DNA of 9,183 nt from Candidatus Avoscillospira stercoripullorum (GCA_018712905.1 DVGD01000260.1:1-9183); one strand, 5' to 3'; numbered from the stretch's first letter, positions 1-7,550 are shown. The notes: generated by a model from the sequence alone, not told the origin. Numbers and translations are program-made.

Positions 1-26
1 GGGCGGGGATAAACCCCGCCCCTACG
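1..26 (-). repeat. GC-rich palindromic repeat, copy A
   Basis: A perfect 8-bp stem pairs positions 1-8 (GGGCGGGG) with 14-21 (CCCCGCCC) around the loop ATAAA, followed by CCTACG. Read on the minus strand it gives CGTAGGGGCGGGG, TTTAT, CCCCGCCC. This is the same design as the hairpin at 47-73 on the plus strand, so the two are inverted copies. The left arm probably continues beyond the window edge. I recall such GTAGGGGCGGG hairpins as dispersed repeats in Oscillospiraceae genomes; that is memory, not a search. Confidence 0.7.
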
Positions 27-46
27 GCAAATCCGAGAGCGTGTCT

Positions 47-73
47 GTAGGGGCGGGCTTTATTGCCCGCCCG
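47..73 (+). repeat. GC-rich palindromic repeat, copy B
   Basis: GTAG is followed by an 8-bp perfect stem, GGGCGGGC (51-58) with GCCCGCCC (65-72), around the loop TTTATT. It matches copy A in sequence and layout but lies in the opposite orientation, about 20 bases away. The pair could fold as two separate hairpins or as one larger inverted structure. It lies downstream of the minus-strand operon and might help end or stabilise its transcript, but there is no U-tract typical of an intrinsic terminator. Confidence 0.7.
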
Positions 74-131
74 TGGGGCAGTCGCGATTTCCATAAGGCT
101 TCCCCACAACGCTACCCGGTACGGGCGGCCA
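74..131. other. Short spacer between repeat families
   Basis: No gene is supportable here. Weak self-complementarity is visible: GTGGGG (73-78) with CCCCAC (102-107), and CCCG (115-118) with CGGG (122-125). These are too short to call. The stretch separates the paired hairpins at 1-73 from the composite element at 132-300. Confidence 0.4.
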
Positions 132-300
132 AAGGCTCCCCTGTGAAGGGGAGCTGGCAGCCGAAGGCTGACTGAGGGGTTGTAAGCCGGCAGTGACCGC
201 CAGTTCTGATCCCCTCCGGCACTTCGTGTACCGCTGCGGTCGCTGCATCTGCCACCGGCAGCGCTCCCTTGCGGGCTCCTTGGGCACCAAGGGGAGGCTT
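132..300. repeat. Composite MITE-like palindromic element
   Basis: The outer ends are imperfect inverted repeats: AAGGCTCCCCT (132-142) against the reverse complement of AGGGGAGGCTT (290-300), 10 of 11 positions matching. Two head-hairpin units point inward. The left unit (132-182, plus strand) has stem 135-142 with 147-154, then a second hairpin 158-162 with 166-170, then a GAGGGGTT tail. The right unit (about 208-300, minus strand) has an end hairpin and a GGAGGGGATC tail. No convincing target-site duplication is visible. The layout suits a non-autonomous, structure-forming repeat unit. I recall similar CTCCCC...GGGGAG / CTGAGGGG elements in Clostridia. No transposase is present. Confidence 0.55.
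276..298 (-). terminator. Possible end-of-operon hairpin
   Basis: Just downstream of the last stop codon of the operon, minus-strand RNA can fold CUCC(CC)UUGG against CCAAGGAG around a UGC loop. This is 8 base pairs with a two-base bulge. An alternative pairing uses 264-271 with 288-296. No run of U follows, so this is not a standard intrinsic terminator. It may be only the end hairpin of the repeat at 132-300, possibly co-opted as a 3' transcript end. Confidence 0.3.
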
Positions 301-303
301 ATC

Positions 304-858
304 TTACACAATGGTCTTTTCCTTGAGCTTCTCGATCTTGAAGTCGCAGTAGTCGCAGCCCTTCTGCGCGCTGGTGCAAAGCCAGGTGCCCTGCAGATCC
401 AGAGCGTTGGCATGGCCGTAGTCACCGTAGCTGGCGATGTCGCAGAGGTACTCCACCTCTTCGGGGCTCAGGCCCATCTTCTCCCAGCCCTGCACCAGGG
501 CGCACTTGCCCTCCATGCGGACGGTGGTGTACTCGTCGGTCTTCTCGATGACCTTGTTGCCCACGGCCAGGGTGTTGGCAACGCTGTTGCAGGAGACCAG
601 GAAGTCGGCCAGACCCTGAGGATCGCCCTCATGACCCTTGCCGGCGCCCATGCCCAGAGCCTTGTACTCGCCGTAGGCGTACAGAGCCTTCTTGGCATAC
701 TTGTCGAAGAGGTCGCGGGGCATGACCTTGTAGAAGAAGCCCAGGTATCTGGCGCGGTCTTCCATGGCGGCCTCGATCAGGGGACGGACTTCCTCATAGG
801 TGTAGGTGTCCTTCTTGTTGTACTGAGCTCTTTCTTCCTTCTTTTCGACTTTAAGCAT
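304..858 (-). CDS. L-2-amino-thiazoline-4-carboxylate hydrolase-like protein
   Basis: A soluble 184-residue protein with no signal peptide or membrane segment. The C-terminal part (about 126-175) resembles the ATC hydrolase family: LCDIASYGDYGH near 138-149 and then GCDYCDFKI at 167-175, matching the GDxYCDF ending usual for the family. Cys139, Cys168 and Cys171 are candidate functional cysteines. The founding Pseudomonas enzyme opens the thiazoline ring of ATC on the way to L-cysteine, but most homologues have no known role and the true substrate here is open. The N-terminus is lysine-rich. The start is supported by an AGGAGG site eight bases upstream. It is the last gene of the block, 45 bp after the aldo/keto reductase, in a locally AT-rich gap that might hold an internal promoter. 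The family call is fairly firm; the reaction is not. Confidence 0.7.
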   Translation of the reverse strand: MLKVEKKEERAQYNKKDTYTYEEVRPLIEAAMEDRARYLGFFYKVMPRDLFDKYAKKALYAYGEYKALGMGAGKGHEGDPQGLADFLVSCNSVANTLAVGNKVIEKTDEYTTVRMEGKCALVQGWEKMGLSPEEVEYLCDIASYGDYGHANALDLQGTWLCTSAQKGCDYCDFKIEKLKEKTIV

Positions 859-866
859 GATATGTT

Positions 867-872
867 CCTCCT
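867..872 (-). promoter_or_regulatory. Strong ribosome binding site for the ATC-hydrolase-like gene
   Basis: The minus strand reads AGGAGG with an 8-base spacer to the ATG at 858. It is among the strongest sites in the window and fixes this start. The preceding bases (about 873-893) are markedly AT-rich compared with the surrounding coding DNA. No clear -35/-10 pair can be assigned. Confidence 0.75.
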
Positions 873-903
873 AAAAATATAATTATTGTTTCAGTCCGGC
901 GGA

Positions 904-1860
904 TTACGCCTGGAGAAAATCGTAGTCGGCGGGGGTAAATTCCGTTTGCAGCGCCTTCTCCAGCTCGGTGAGCTGCGCCAGGCTGCTGGCGCTGGCCAGG
1001 GGCAGCATGGGCACATCCTGCACCTGGAAGAAGCCCAGGAGCGCCTGGGTGATGGTGAGGCCGCGGCGGGCACACAGCTCGTTCAGCCCCTTGGCGATTT
1101 CCAGGTTTTCAGGCGTGTTGTAGCAGCTTCCCGCCACGGCGTCCAAGCCTTTCTTCTGGAGCTTGTGGAAAAAGCCGCTGCAAACGCCCATGTAGGGCAT
1201 GAGGAGATTGTCGGTATGCTTGTGATATTCGAGCATTTCCCCGTCGCAGACCACCATGGTGGGGTCGGGGTAGGGGAGCATATGGGCTACGCCCATGTTG
1301 TAGAGATCCTGGTTGGCCACGAAGCCGCGGTAGCCGTGGGCGCGGCAGTATTGATCGGCGGCCTGCATGCGGGCGGTGGTCCAGTTGGAGCAGGCGTAGT
1401 AGCGGATCTTTCCGGCGCGGCGGAAGGACTCCATGACCTCGATGAGCTCGTCCACGGTCTGATTCTGGTCATCCCGGTGGTAGAAGTAGATGTCCACGCA
1501 GTCAACGCCCAGCTGCTGGAGACTGGCGTCCAGGTCGCCCTCCATGTCATCGCGGGACATGCGGCTTACCTCCATGGTCTCATGGCGGGGGTGGCCGCCC
1601 TTGGTCATGAGCACGAAGTCGTCGTGCTTGCCGCCGCGGCTTTTGATCCACTCGCCCACCACCCGCTCTGCCCGGGCGGTTTCGCCGGGGATCCAGTCGG
1701 AGTAGACGTGGGCGGTGTCGATGAGGCTGCCGCCGGCGCCCAGGAAGCTGTCGAAGATGCGATAGGCGTCGGCGTGATCCCAGGCGATGCCGGCATTCAC
1801 CGTGCCAAGACCAATGGCGCTGAGGGTGAGATCTGTGTTGGGGATTGAAATGTTCTTCAT
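904..1860 (-). CDS. Aldo/keto reductase
   Basis: A 318-residue NAD(P)H-dependent oxidoreductase of the aldo/keto reductase superfamily, predicted cytosolic TIM barrel. The catalytic tetrad is visible: Asp48 (in SLIDTAHVYSDW), Tyr53, Lys87 (in LMTKGGH) and His128 (in DIYFYHRDD). The N-terminal strand with GLGTVNAG (17-24) and the SNW motif (158-160) also fit. The usual cofactor-phosphate segment near the C-terminus is represented by LPLASASSLAQL (286-297), a non-classical version, so NADH versus NADPH preference is uncertain. It starts 18 bp after the rhamnose isomerase stop, with a weak GAGG upstream. In a deoxysugar pathway it could reduce L-lactaldehyde to 1,2-propanediol or act on the free sugar or its ketose. 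Neither is shown by the sequence. Confidence 0.9.
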   Translation of the reverse strand: MKNISIPNTDLTLSAIGLGTVNAGIAWDHADAYRIFDSFLGAGGSLIDTAHVYSDWIPGETARAERVVGEWIKSRGGKHDDFVLMTKGGHPRHETMEVSRMSRDDMEGDLDASLQQLGVDCVDIYFYHRDDQNQTVDELIEVMESFRRAGKIRYYACSNWTTARMQAADQYCRAHGYRGFVANQDLYNMGVAHMLPYPDPTMVVCDGEMLEYHKHTDNLLMPYMGVCSGFFHKLQKKGLDAVAGSCYNTPENLEIAKGLNELCARRGLTITQALLGFFQVQDVPMLPLASASSLAQLTELEKALQTEFTPADYDFLQA

Positions 1861-1878
1861 ACTGTGCCTCTTGGCGGA

Positions 1879-3096
1879 TTAATACCGCTTGATCCAGTCG
1901 TCCTGCTCGCAGCCGCACATGTCGCAGTACTTCGCCCAAACCAGGCCGAAGGGCAGACCCTTGATCTCCTCCAGGAGTGCCAGGCGCTTGGTGAAGTTGC
2001 CCGCGTGCTCGGCTTCCATGAGCTCCTGCGTGGGCTCGAGGAGCGCCAGCAGGATGGCCTTCTTGGCGCTGCGGCCGCCGATGGCGGTGGCGGCGATGCG
2101 GTTGATGCTGCCGTCGAAGAAGTCCAGGCCGATGTGCACCTTGTCAAAGGCGTCGCAGCGCTTGATCTCTTCCATGATGGCCTTGGTCTCGTCGTCGAGG
2201 ATGGTGACATGGTCGCTGTCCCAGCGCACGGGGCGGGAGACGTGGAGCATGATCTCCTGGCCGAAGGCGAGGTAGGAGCTCAGCTTGGAGGAGATGACCT
2301 CGGTGGGATGGAAGTGGCCGGCGTCCATGCAGATGATGCAGTTGCCCTTGTGGGCGACGTAGTTGGTATAGAACTCGTGGGAACCGGTGACGTAGGCTTC
2401 GCTGCCCAGGCCGAAGAGCTTGCTCTCCACGGAGTCCACATTGTACTTGGGATCGATCTTCTCTTCAAAGATCTCGTCCAGGGACTTCTCCAGGATCTTG
2501 CGGGGACCGAGCTTGTCCACGGTGGTGTCCTTGTAGCCGTCGGGGATCCAGTGGTTGGTGTAGCAGGTCTGACCCAGCTCACGGCCGAAGTACTCGCCGA
2601 TCTTGCGGCAGCGCTTGCCGTGCTCCACCCAGAACTTGCGGATCTCCTCGTTGTTGCTCGAGAGGGTGAAGCCGTCCTCGCTCTTGGGATGGGAGAAATA
2701 GGTGGGGTTGAAGTCGAGACCCACGTTCATCTTCTTGGCGAATTCCACCCAGTGGGTGAAGTGCTTGGGCTCGATCTGGTCGCGGTCGACACTCATGCCG
2801 GCGTTGTGGTAGATGGCGTGGGTGGCGACCTTCTTCTTGCCGGGGATGAGCTTGAGGGCTTCCTCCAGCTGCTCGAAGTATTCGGGGATGGACTTGGGCT
2901 TGCCGCCGGCGTTGCCGGTGGCGGCGATGCCGCCGGTGAGCTTGCCCTCGAAGTTCTCGAGGCCGGTGAGATCGTCGATCTGCCAGCAGTGGATGGACAC
3001 CGGGATCTCCGCGAGCTTTTTGAGGGCGGCGTCGGTGTCGATGCCATATTTGGCATAGAGCTCCTTGGCTACCTGATAATTCGATTCAACAGACAT
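1879..3096 (-). CDS. rhaA: L-rhamnose isomerase
   Basis: Converts L-rhamnose to L-rhamnulose in the cytosol using divalent metal. The 405 residues align throughout with E. coli RhaA as I recall it: IPVSIHCWQIDD (31-42), LTGGIAATGN (53-62), LDFNPTYFSHP (127-137), WIPDGYKD (183-190), VESKLFG (223-229), MDAGHFHPTEVIS (257-269), HVSRPVRWDSDHV (285-297) and HIGLDFFD (321-328). Residues matching the reported metal ligands are all present: Glu224, Asp258, His285 and Asp325 for the structural site, and His261, Asp293 and Asp295 for the catalytic site. This makes an active enzyme likely. The protein is about 14 residues shorter than the E. coli enzyme, ending in a segment with three cysteines (391, 394, 396). 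The start is supported by GGAGG seven bases upper-strand of ATG, and the gene begins 16 bp after the ASRT-like gene. RhaA enzymes can also use other aldoses, so the physiological substrate may differ. Confidence 0.95.
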   Translation of the reverse strand: MSVESNYQVAKELYAKYGIDTDAALKKLAEIPVSIHCWQIDDLTGLENFEGKLTGGIAATGNAGGKPKSIPEYFEQLEEALKLIPGKKKVATHAIYHNAGMSVDRDQIEPKHFTHWVEFAKKMNVGLDFNPTYFSHPKSEDGFTLSSNNEEIRKFWVEHGKRCRKIGEYFGRELGQTCYTNHWIPDGYKDTTVDKLGPRKILEKSLDEIFEEKIDPKYNVDSVESKLFGLGSEAYVTGSHEFYTNYVAHKGNCIICMDAGHFHPTEVISSKLSSYLAFGQEIMLHVSRPVRWDSDHVTILDDETKAIMEEIKRCDAFDKVHIGLDFFDGSINRIAATAIGGRSAKKAILLALLEPTQELMEAEHAGNFTKRLALLEEIKGLPFGLVWAKYCDMCGCEQDDWIKRY

Positions 3097-3102
3097 GTTG
3101 TA

Positions 3103-3107
3103 CCTCC
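3103..3107 (-). promoter_or_regulatory. Ribosome binding site of rhamnose isomerase
   Basis: The minus strand reads GGAGG with about six bases to the ATG at 3096. It lies within the 16-bp gap after the ASRT-like stop codon. It is much stronger than the site of the preceding two genes, so the isomerase may be translated more heavily than its upstream neighbours. Confidence 0.7.
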
Positions 3108-3112
3108 AAATT

Positions 3113-3463
3113 TTACTGCACCATGGTGGTGGAGATGGCTAATTCCGCCTGGGTGGTGTCCACCCGGGTGTACTGCACCTTCAAGGCCGTCTCGCTCTCG
3201 ATGACAATGGCGTAGGGCGTATCCTGGGGGATGCCCACCCCGTCGTCGCGCTTCAGGCGATCCAGGCGCAGGTGCACGGTGCGCTCGGCGGGAACGACTG
3301 CGTGGAAGCCGGTCATCTTGTCCCGGTCTTCAAAGTAGAGTGTCAAAGACACCTGGGCGTCCTCGGCGGTCTCGTTGAGGAAGCACACAGCCTCGTGGCT
3401 CACATAGGTCTTGCCCGAGGAAACGCCGGGGAAGAAGGCGTCGGGAATGTACCACTTGTTCAT
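3113..3463 (-). CDS. Sensory rhodopsin transducer (ASRT) family protein
   Basis: A 116-residue soluble all-beta protein recognisable as an ASRT-family domain. It has SHEAVCFLNETAEDAQV (22-38), then a strand with LTLYFEDRDK, then VPAERTVHLRLD (57-68), IPQDTPYAIVIES (78-90) and QYTRVDTTQAELA (96-108), in the same order as the Anabaena sensory rhodopsin transducer as I recall it. No rhodopsin gene is in the window. Published comparative work (DeSouza, Iyer and Aravind) proposed that this superfamily binds small molecules, probably sugars, and occurs in sugar operons. A cytosolic sugar sensor or accessory role here is inference. There is no DNA-binding domain. Its ATG overlaps the kinase stop codon (ATGA), with GGAG about eight bases upstream, so translation is probably coupled to the kinase. 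Confidence 0.85.
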   Translation of the reverse strand: MNKWYIPDAFFPGVSSGKTYVSHEAVCFLNETAEDAQVSLTLYFEDRDKMTGFHAVVPAERTVHLRLDRLKRDDGVGIPQDTPYAIVIESETALKVQYTRVDTTQAELAISTTMVQ

Positions 3464-4986
3464 TTAAAACGCTCCAATCGTTTCAAAGTTGCCTCGATGC
3501 CGCCGAAGGCGTCGAGATAGATGGGATAAAGCGCCTCATACGTAGCCGCCCGGGCGGGATCAGGCTCAAACACCTGCTCGATGGCGCGGAAGCGGTCGGC
3601 CTGGGCAAAGTCGGGGTAGACGCCGGTGGCCTGCCCGGCCAAAATGGCGGCGCCGATGGAATCGGGGGTGTCGTGGAGGACGGTATTTTGTACCGGCACG
3701 CCCAGCACGTCCGAGAGGATCTGGAGCCACAGCCCTTCATGGGAGGCGATGCCGGTGACGGTGACCACCTTGGGCTTTTTCCCGCCGGTGAAGCCTTCCG
3801 TGAAGCGCCGAAGCTCAAAGCACACGCCCTCGAGGGCAGCGCGGAGCATGTCCTCCCGGGTATGCTGCCAGGTGAGCCCCAGGCAGGCGCCCTTTGCCCA
3901 GGATTCGGGGTGGGCGGGGTCGGCCTCGAGGACATGGGGCAGGAACAGAAGGCCGTGGGCGCCCGGGGGCGAGATGCGCACCTGTTCTTCCATGCCCTCG
4001 TAGGGGTAGATGTTCTGATACGGTCTCACAGCCCGATCCCCGTCGGGATTGTAGCGGAAGACCTCATTCTTGAGCCACTTGAACACCACGCCGGCAGTCT
4101 GGTAGTTCACAAACCCCAGGAACTTGCCGGGGATGGCGTGGGGGTTGAGGGAGGCGCCGGTGGAAAAATTGGGTTTGTCCATGCACGAGGCAACCCAGGA
4201 GGAGGATCCCAGGCTCATATAGACGTCGCCGTCTTCGATGCACCCGGCGCCCACGGCGGAGCAGAGGATGTCTCCTGCCCCCATGACCACCGGCACCCCG
4301 GCAGGCAGGCCGAAGGAGGAGGCCGCCTTCTTGGTGACATGGCCGATGATCTGGTTGGAGCGGGCAATGGCGGGAAGCTTCTCCCGGTCGAGCCCTAAGC
4401 AGGAGAGGATCTCCTCAGACCAGTCCATGGTGGTGATGTCCAGCGCGCCGGTGCTCGAAGCGTCGGTAAAGTCGGTATAGACCGCGCCGGTGAGCACGTA
4501 GGCGAGATAATCCTTGCACTGGATCATCTTATAAGTCTTTTCATAGATCTCCGGCCAGCGCTCCTTGATCCAAAAGAGCTTTCGGATGCTGGAGTTGGGG
4601 GTGTTGCGTAGGCCGGTGAGGCGGTAGACCTGATCCTGGCTCAGGCGCTGGGAGATGGGGTCGCCCGCCTCTTCGCTGCGGCTGTCCGACCAGGTGAAGG
4701 CCTCGTGGAGGGGATGACCCTCCCGGTCGATGCACAGGCACACCTGACTCATGGCCGTGAAGGCGATGGCGCCGAGGTTTTGAAGGGACGTCTGCCCGGC
4801 CACCTCCCGGGTGGTCTCCTCAAGCCCCTGGAGCCAGGATTCCACCGGCTCCTGGGCGGTATTCCCGGAAAAGTGCTGCACCAAGGGGCGGTAGGCGTGG
4901 GCTAAGAGCTTGCCATCCTGAGAAAAGGCGCTGGTTTTGATCCCGGAGGAGATGATATCGTAGGTTAAGAAGCAGGCGCCCATCAT
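3460..4986 (-). CDS. FGGY-family carbohydrate kinase, xylulokinase-like
   Basis: A 508-residue predicted cytosolic sugar kinase of the FGGY family (two actin-like domains). Visible landmarks are the N-terminal DIISSGIK (10-17), WSDSR (99-103), an FGGY signature-1-like segment SSIRKLFWIKE (132-142), the catalytic aspartate Asp239 in GAGDILCSAVGAG, a signature-2-like segment GACLGL...DMLRAALE (367-386) and TGIASHEGLW (411-420). It resembles XylB more than RhaB, whose characteristic ASHDTASA segment is absent. Two nucleotide-binding loops differ from what XylB shows: DLGTSG is DIISSG and IGGGARS is TGIASHE. Activity is likely, but ATP contacts may be unusual. It overlaps livF by ATGA at its start and the ASRT-like gene by ATGA at its end. 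A second in-frame ATG directly follows the first, so the start is uncertain by one codon. There is no good Shine-Dalgarno site, suggesting coupled translation. The substrate is unknown and could be the ketose made by the isomerase. Confidence 0.88.
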   Translation of the reverse strand: MMGACFLTYDIISSGIKTSAFSQDGKLLAHAYRPLVQHFSGNTAQEPVESWLQGLEETTREVAGQTSLQNLGAIAFTAMSQVCLCIDREGHPLHEAFTWSDSRSEEAGDPISQRLSQDQVYRLTGLRNTPNSSIRKLFWIKERWPEIYEKTYKMIQCKDYLAYVLTGAVYTDFTDASSTGALDITTMDWSEEILSCLGLDREKLPAIARSNQIIGHVTKKAASSFGLPAGVPVVMGAGDILCSAVGAGCIEDGDVYMSLGSSSWVASCMDKPNFSTGASLNPHAIPGKFLGFVNYQTAGVVFKWLKNEVFRYNPDGDRAVRPYQNIYPYEGMEEQVRISPPGAHGLLFLPHVLEADPAHPESWAKGACLGLTWQHTREDMLRAALEGVCFELRRFTEGFTGGKKPKVVTVTGIASHEGLWLQILSDVLGVPVQNTVLHDTPDSIGAAILAGQATGVYPDFAQADRFRAIEQVFEPDPARAATYEALYPIYLDAFGGIEATLKRLERFK

Positions 4987-5685
4987 TGTGCGGAACCGAG
5001 GTACGCCTTTCTCACATCGTCGTTGGCCTGGAGCGCCTTGGCGTCGTCGACCATGGTGACGCGGCCGGTCTCGAGCACGTAGCCGCGGTCGGCAATCTGA
5101 AGCGCCATGTTGGCGTTCTGCTCAATGAGGAGCACGGTGGTGCCGCGCTTGTTGATCTTGAGGATCAGGCGGAAGATCATTTCCACCAGGTTGGGGGCAA
5201 GACCCATGGAAGGCTCGTCGAGAAGGAGGAGCTTGGGCTTGCTCATCATGGCGCGACCCACGGCCAGCATCTGCTGCTCGCCGCCGGAGAGGGTACCGGC
5301 GGACTGCTTTCTCCGCTCGGCCAGGCGCGGGAAGAGCTCATAGACCTCTTCAAAGGACGCGGCGATTTCCTTGGGATCCTTCCGGGTGTAGGCGCCGATC
5401 TTCAGGTTTTCCTCCACGCTCAGGCCGCCGAACACTTCACGGCCTTCCGGGGAGACGCCGATGCCAAGCTTGGTGATATCCGAGGGCTTCATCTTGGTGA
5501 TGTCCTTGCCCATGAAGATGATCTGGCCTTCGCTGGCGGGCACGATGCCGGCGATGGAGCCCAGGGTGGTGCTCTTGCCGGCGCCGTTGGAGCCGATGAG
5601 GGTCACCAGCTCGCCTTCGTAGACGTCCAGGTCGATGCCCTTGAGGGCATGGATGCTGCCGTAATAGGTATGAAGTCCTCTGACC

Positions 5686-5711
<26 letters not shown>
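4983..5711 (-). CDS. livF: ABC transporter ATPase, LivF type
   Basis: A 242-residue ATP-hydrolysing subunit of a branched-chain amino-acid-type (HAAT) importer, acting at the inner face of the membrane with LivG. It has Walker A GSNGAGKST (40-48), PEGREVF in place of the Q-loop (89-94, usual for LivF), signature LSGGEQQ (141-147), Walker B LLLLDEP (161-167) with Glu166, and LIEQNA (195-200) at the switch position, also usual for LivF. The start is well fixed because an in-frame TGA lies three codons upstream. The gene overlaps the end of livG by 26 bp and its stop overlaps the kinase start, so it ties the transporter to the sugar genes. The symbol denotes family type; the cargo need not be an amino acid. 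Confidence 0.92.
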
Positions 5712-6479
<768 letters not shown>

Positions 6480-6480
<1 letters not shown>

Positions 6481-7550
6481 CACTTCACCTGCTTTCCTAA
6501 ACTGGCTTGGTCTTGCTCGCCGGGTCTCAGCACACCCTTGGGCAGCTTATAGGGCTTCTTGCTCAGGCCGCCCAGGAGACCCTGGGAACGGAAGCGCATC
6601 ATGAAGATGAGCAGCAGGCCGTAGACCACGAAGCGGTAGTCAGCCAGGGAACGGAGCACCTCGGGGAAGGCGATGAGCAGGGTAGAGCCGATAATCATGC
6701 CGGGAATGGAGCCCAGGCCGCCGAAGATGACGATGCAGAGGATGGTCATGGAGACGTCGAAGTTGAAGGTGTTGGCGTCGATGTAGCGGTTCATGGAGGC
6801 GTAGAACGCACCGGCCAGACCGGCCATGGCGCCGGAGAGGACAATGGTCTTGACCTTGTAGGCGGCGGTGTGCACGCCCATGAGCTTGGCAGCCAGCTCG
6901 TCCTCCTTGATGGCGCGGACGGCGCGGCCGAACTTGGAGTTGACCACGCACATGCTCACCAGCACGGAGATGGTCACCAGCACGATCACCAGCCAGTAGA
7001 AGCCGCCGTTGGCGGTGGTGAGCTCGATGCCGAAGATCTCAGGCCGGGGAATGTTGCGCACGCCCAGAGGGCCGTTGGTCACGTCGTTCCAGTTGAGGAT
7101 GACCATCTCCACCACCTCGGCGAAGGCCAGGGTGATAACGGCCAGGTACGAGCCGGACAGACGCATGGTGGAAAGACCCAGGATGAGGCCGCCCAGAGCG
7201 CCGCCCAGGATGCCGAAGAAAATGGTGATCCAGAAGGGCATTCCCAGATTGGATCCCAGGAGGGCCGAGAAGTAGCCGCCCAGGCAGTAGAGGGCTGCGT
7301 GACCCATGGAGGTCTGACCCATGTAACCGGCGATGAGGTTCAAGCTCAGCGTCAGGATGGAGTAGACGCCGATGAGGCACAGAACGCGAATGAAGTACTG
7401 GCTCGGCCCTAAAAAGGGAATGGCGATCAGGATCACATAGAGGAGCGGGATCGCGATTTTTTTATGTTTCAAAATGGTGTCCGTAAGCTTTTCATAGCCG
7501 TCGGACAGTTTTTTCGTGGCATTCTTCCAGGAAGCAGCCGTATTTCCCAT
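6480..7550 (-). CDS. livM: ABC transporter permease, LivM type
   Basis: A 356-residue multi-pass inner-membrane permease. An N-terminal charged cytoplasmic stretch of about 30 residues precedes the first hydrophobic segment (about 32-47). Further hydrophobic segments are near 54-75, 85-100, 105-127, 134-153, 184-203, 233-252, 268-295 and 303-318. The family motif GYMGQTSMGHAALYCLGGY is at 75-93. The loop GRAVRAIKEDELAAKLMG (208-225) is the EAA-type coupling segment that contacts the ATPases. The basic C-terminal tail (326-356) is cytoplasmic. The stop overlaps the livG start. The start is supported by GGAGG nine bases upstream, which itself abuts the livH stop. It should form the channel with LivH. 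Confidence 0.92.

Noticed and set aside
1..303. Possible CRISPR array from the repeated hairpins
   Set aside because: The repeats are of two different families, in opposite orientations, with irregular spacing and no series of equal-length spacers.
60..425. Minus-strand open frame of 121 codons through the repeat region
   Set aside because: It overlaps the end of the ATC-hydrolase-like gene in another frame and then reads through hairpin repeats, giving Arg/Pro/Ser-rich sequence.
193..882. Plus-strand open frame covering the ATC-hydrolase-like gene and the repeats
   Set aside because: It runs through palindromic repeat DNA and then antisense to a recognisable gene. The translation has no family resemblance.
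859..903. Internal promoter before the ATC-hydrolase-like gene
   Set aside because: The gap is AT-rich, but no -35 and -10 pair with acceptable spacing can be pointed out, so it is mentioned only as a possibility.
886..3204. Long plus-strand open frames (886-1848 and 1864-3204) opposite the reductase and rhaA
   Set aside because: They are antisense to genes with clear catalytic motifs, are dominated by Val, Gly, Ala, Leu and His as expected from reading GC-rich codons backwards, and resemble no family I recognise.
6481..6483. GTG start of livG one codon upstream of the ATG
   Set aside because: The AGGTG site would leave only two bases before the GTG, against five before the ATG, so the ATG is preferred.
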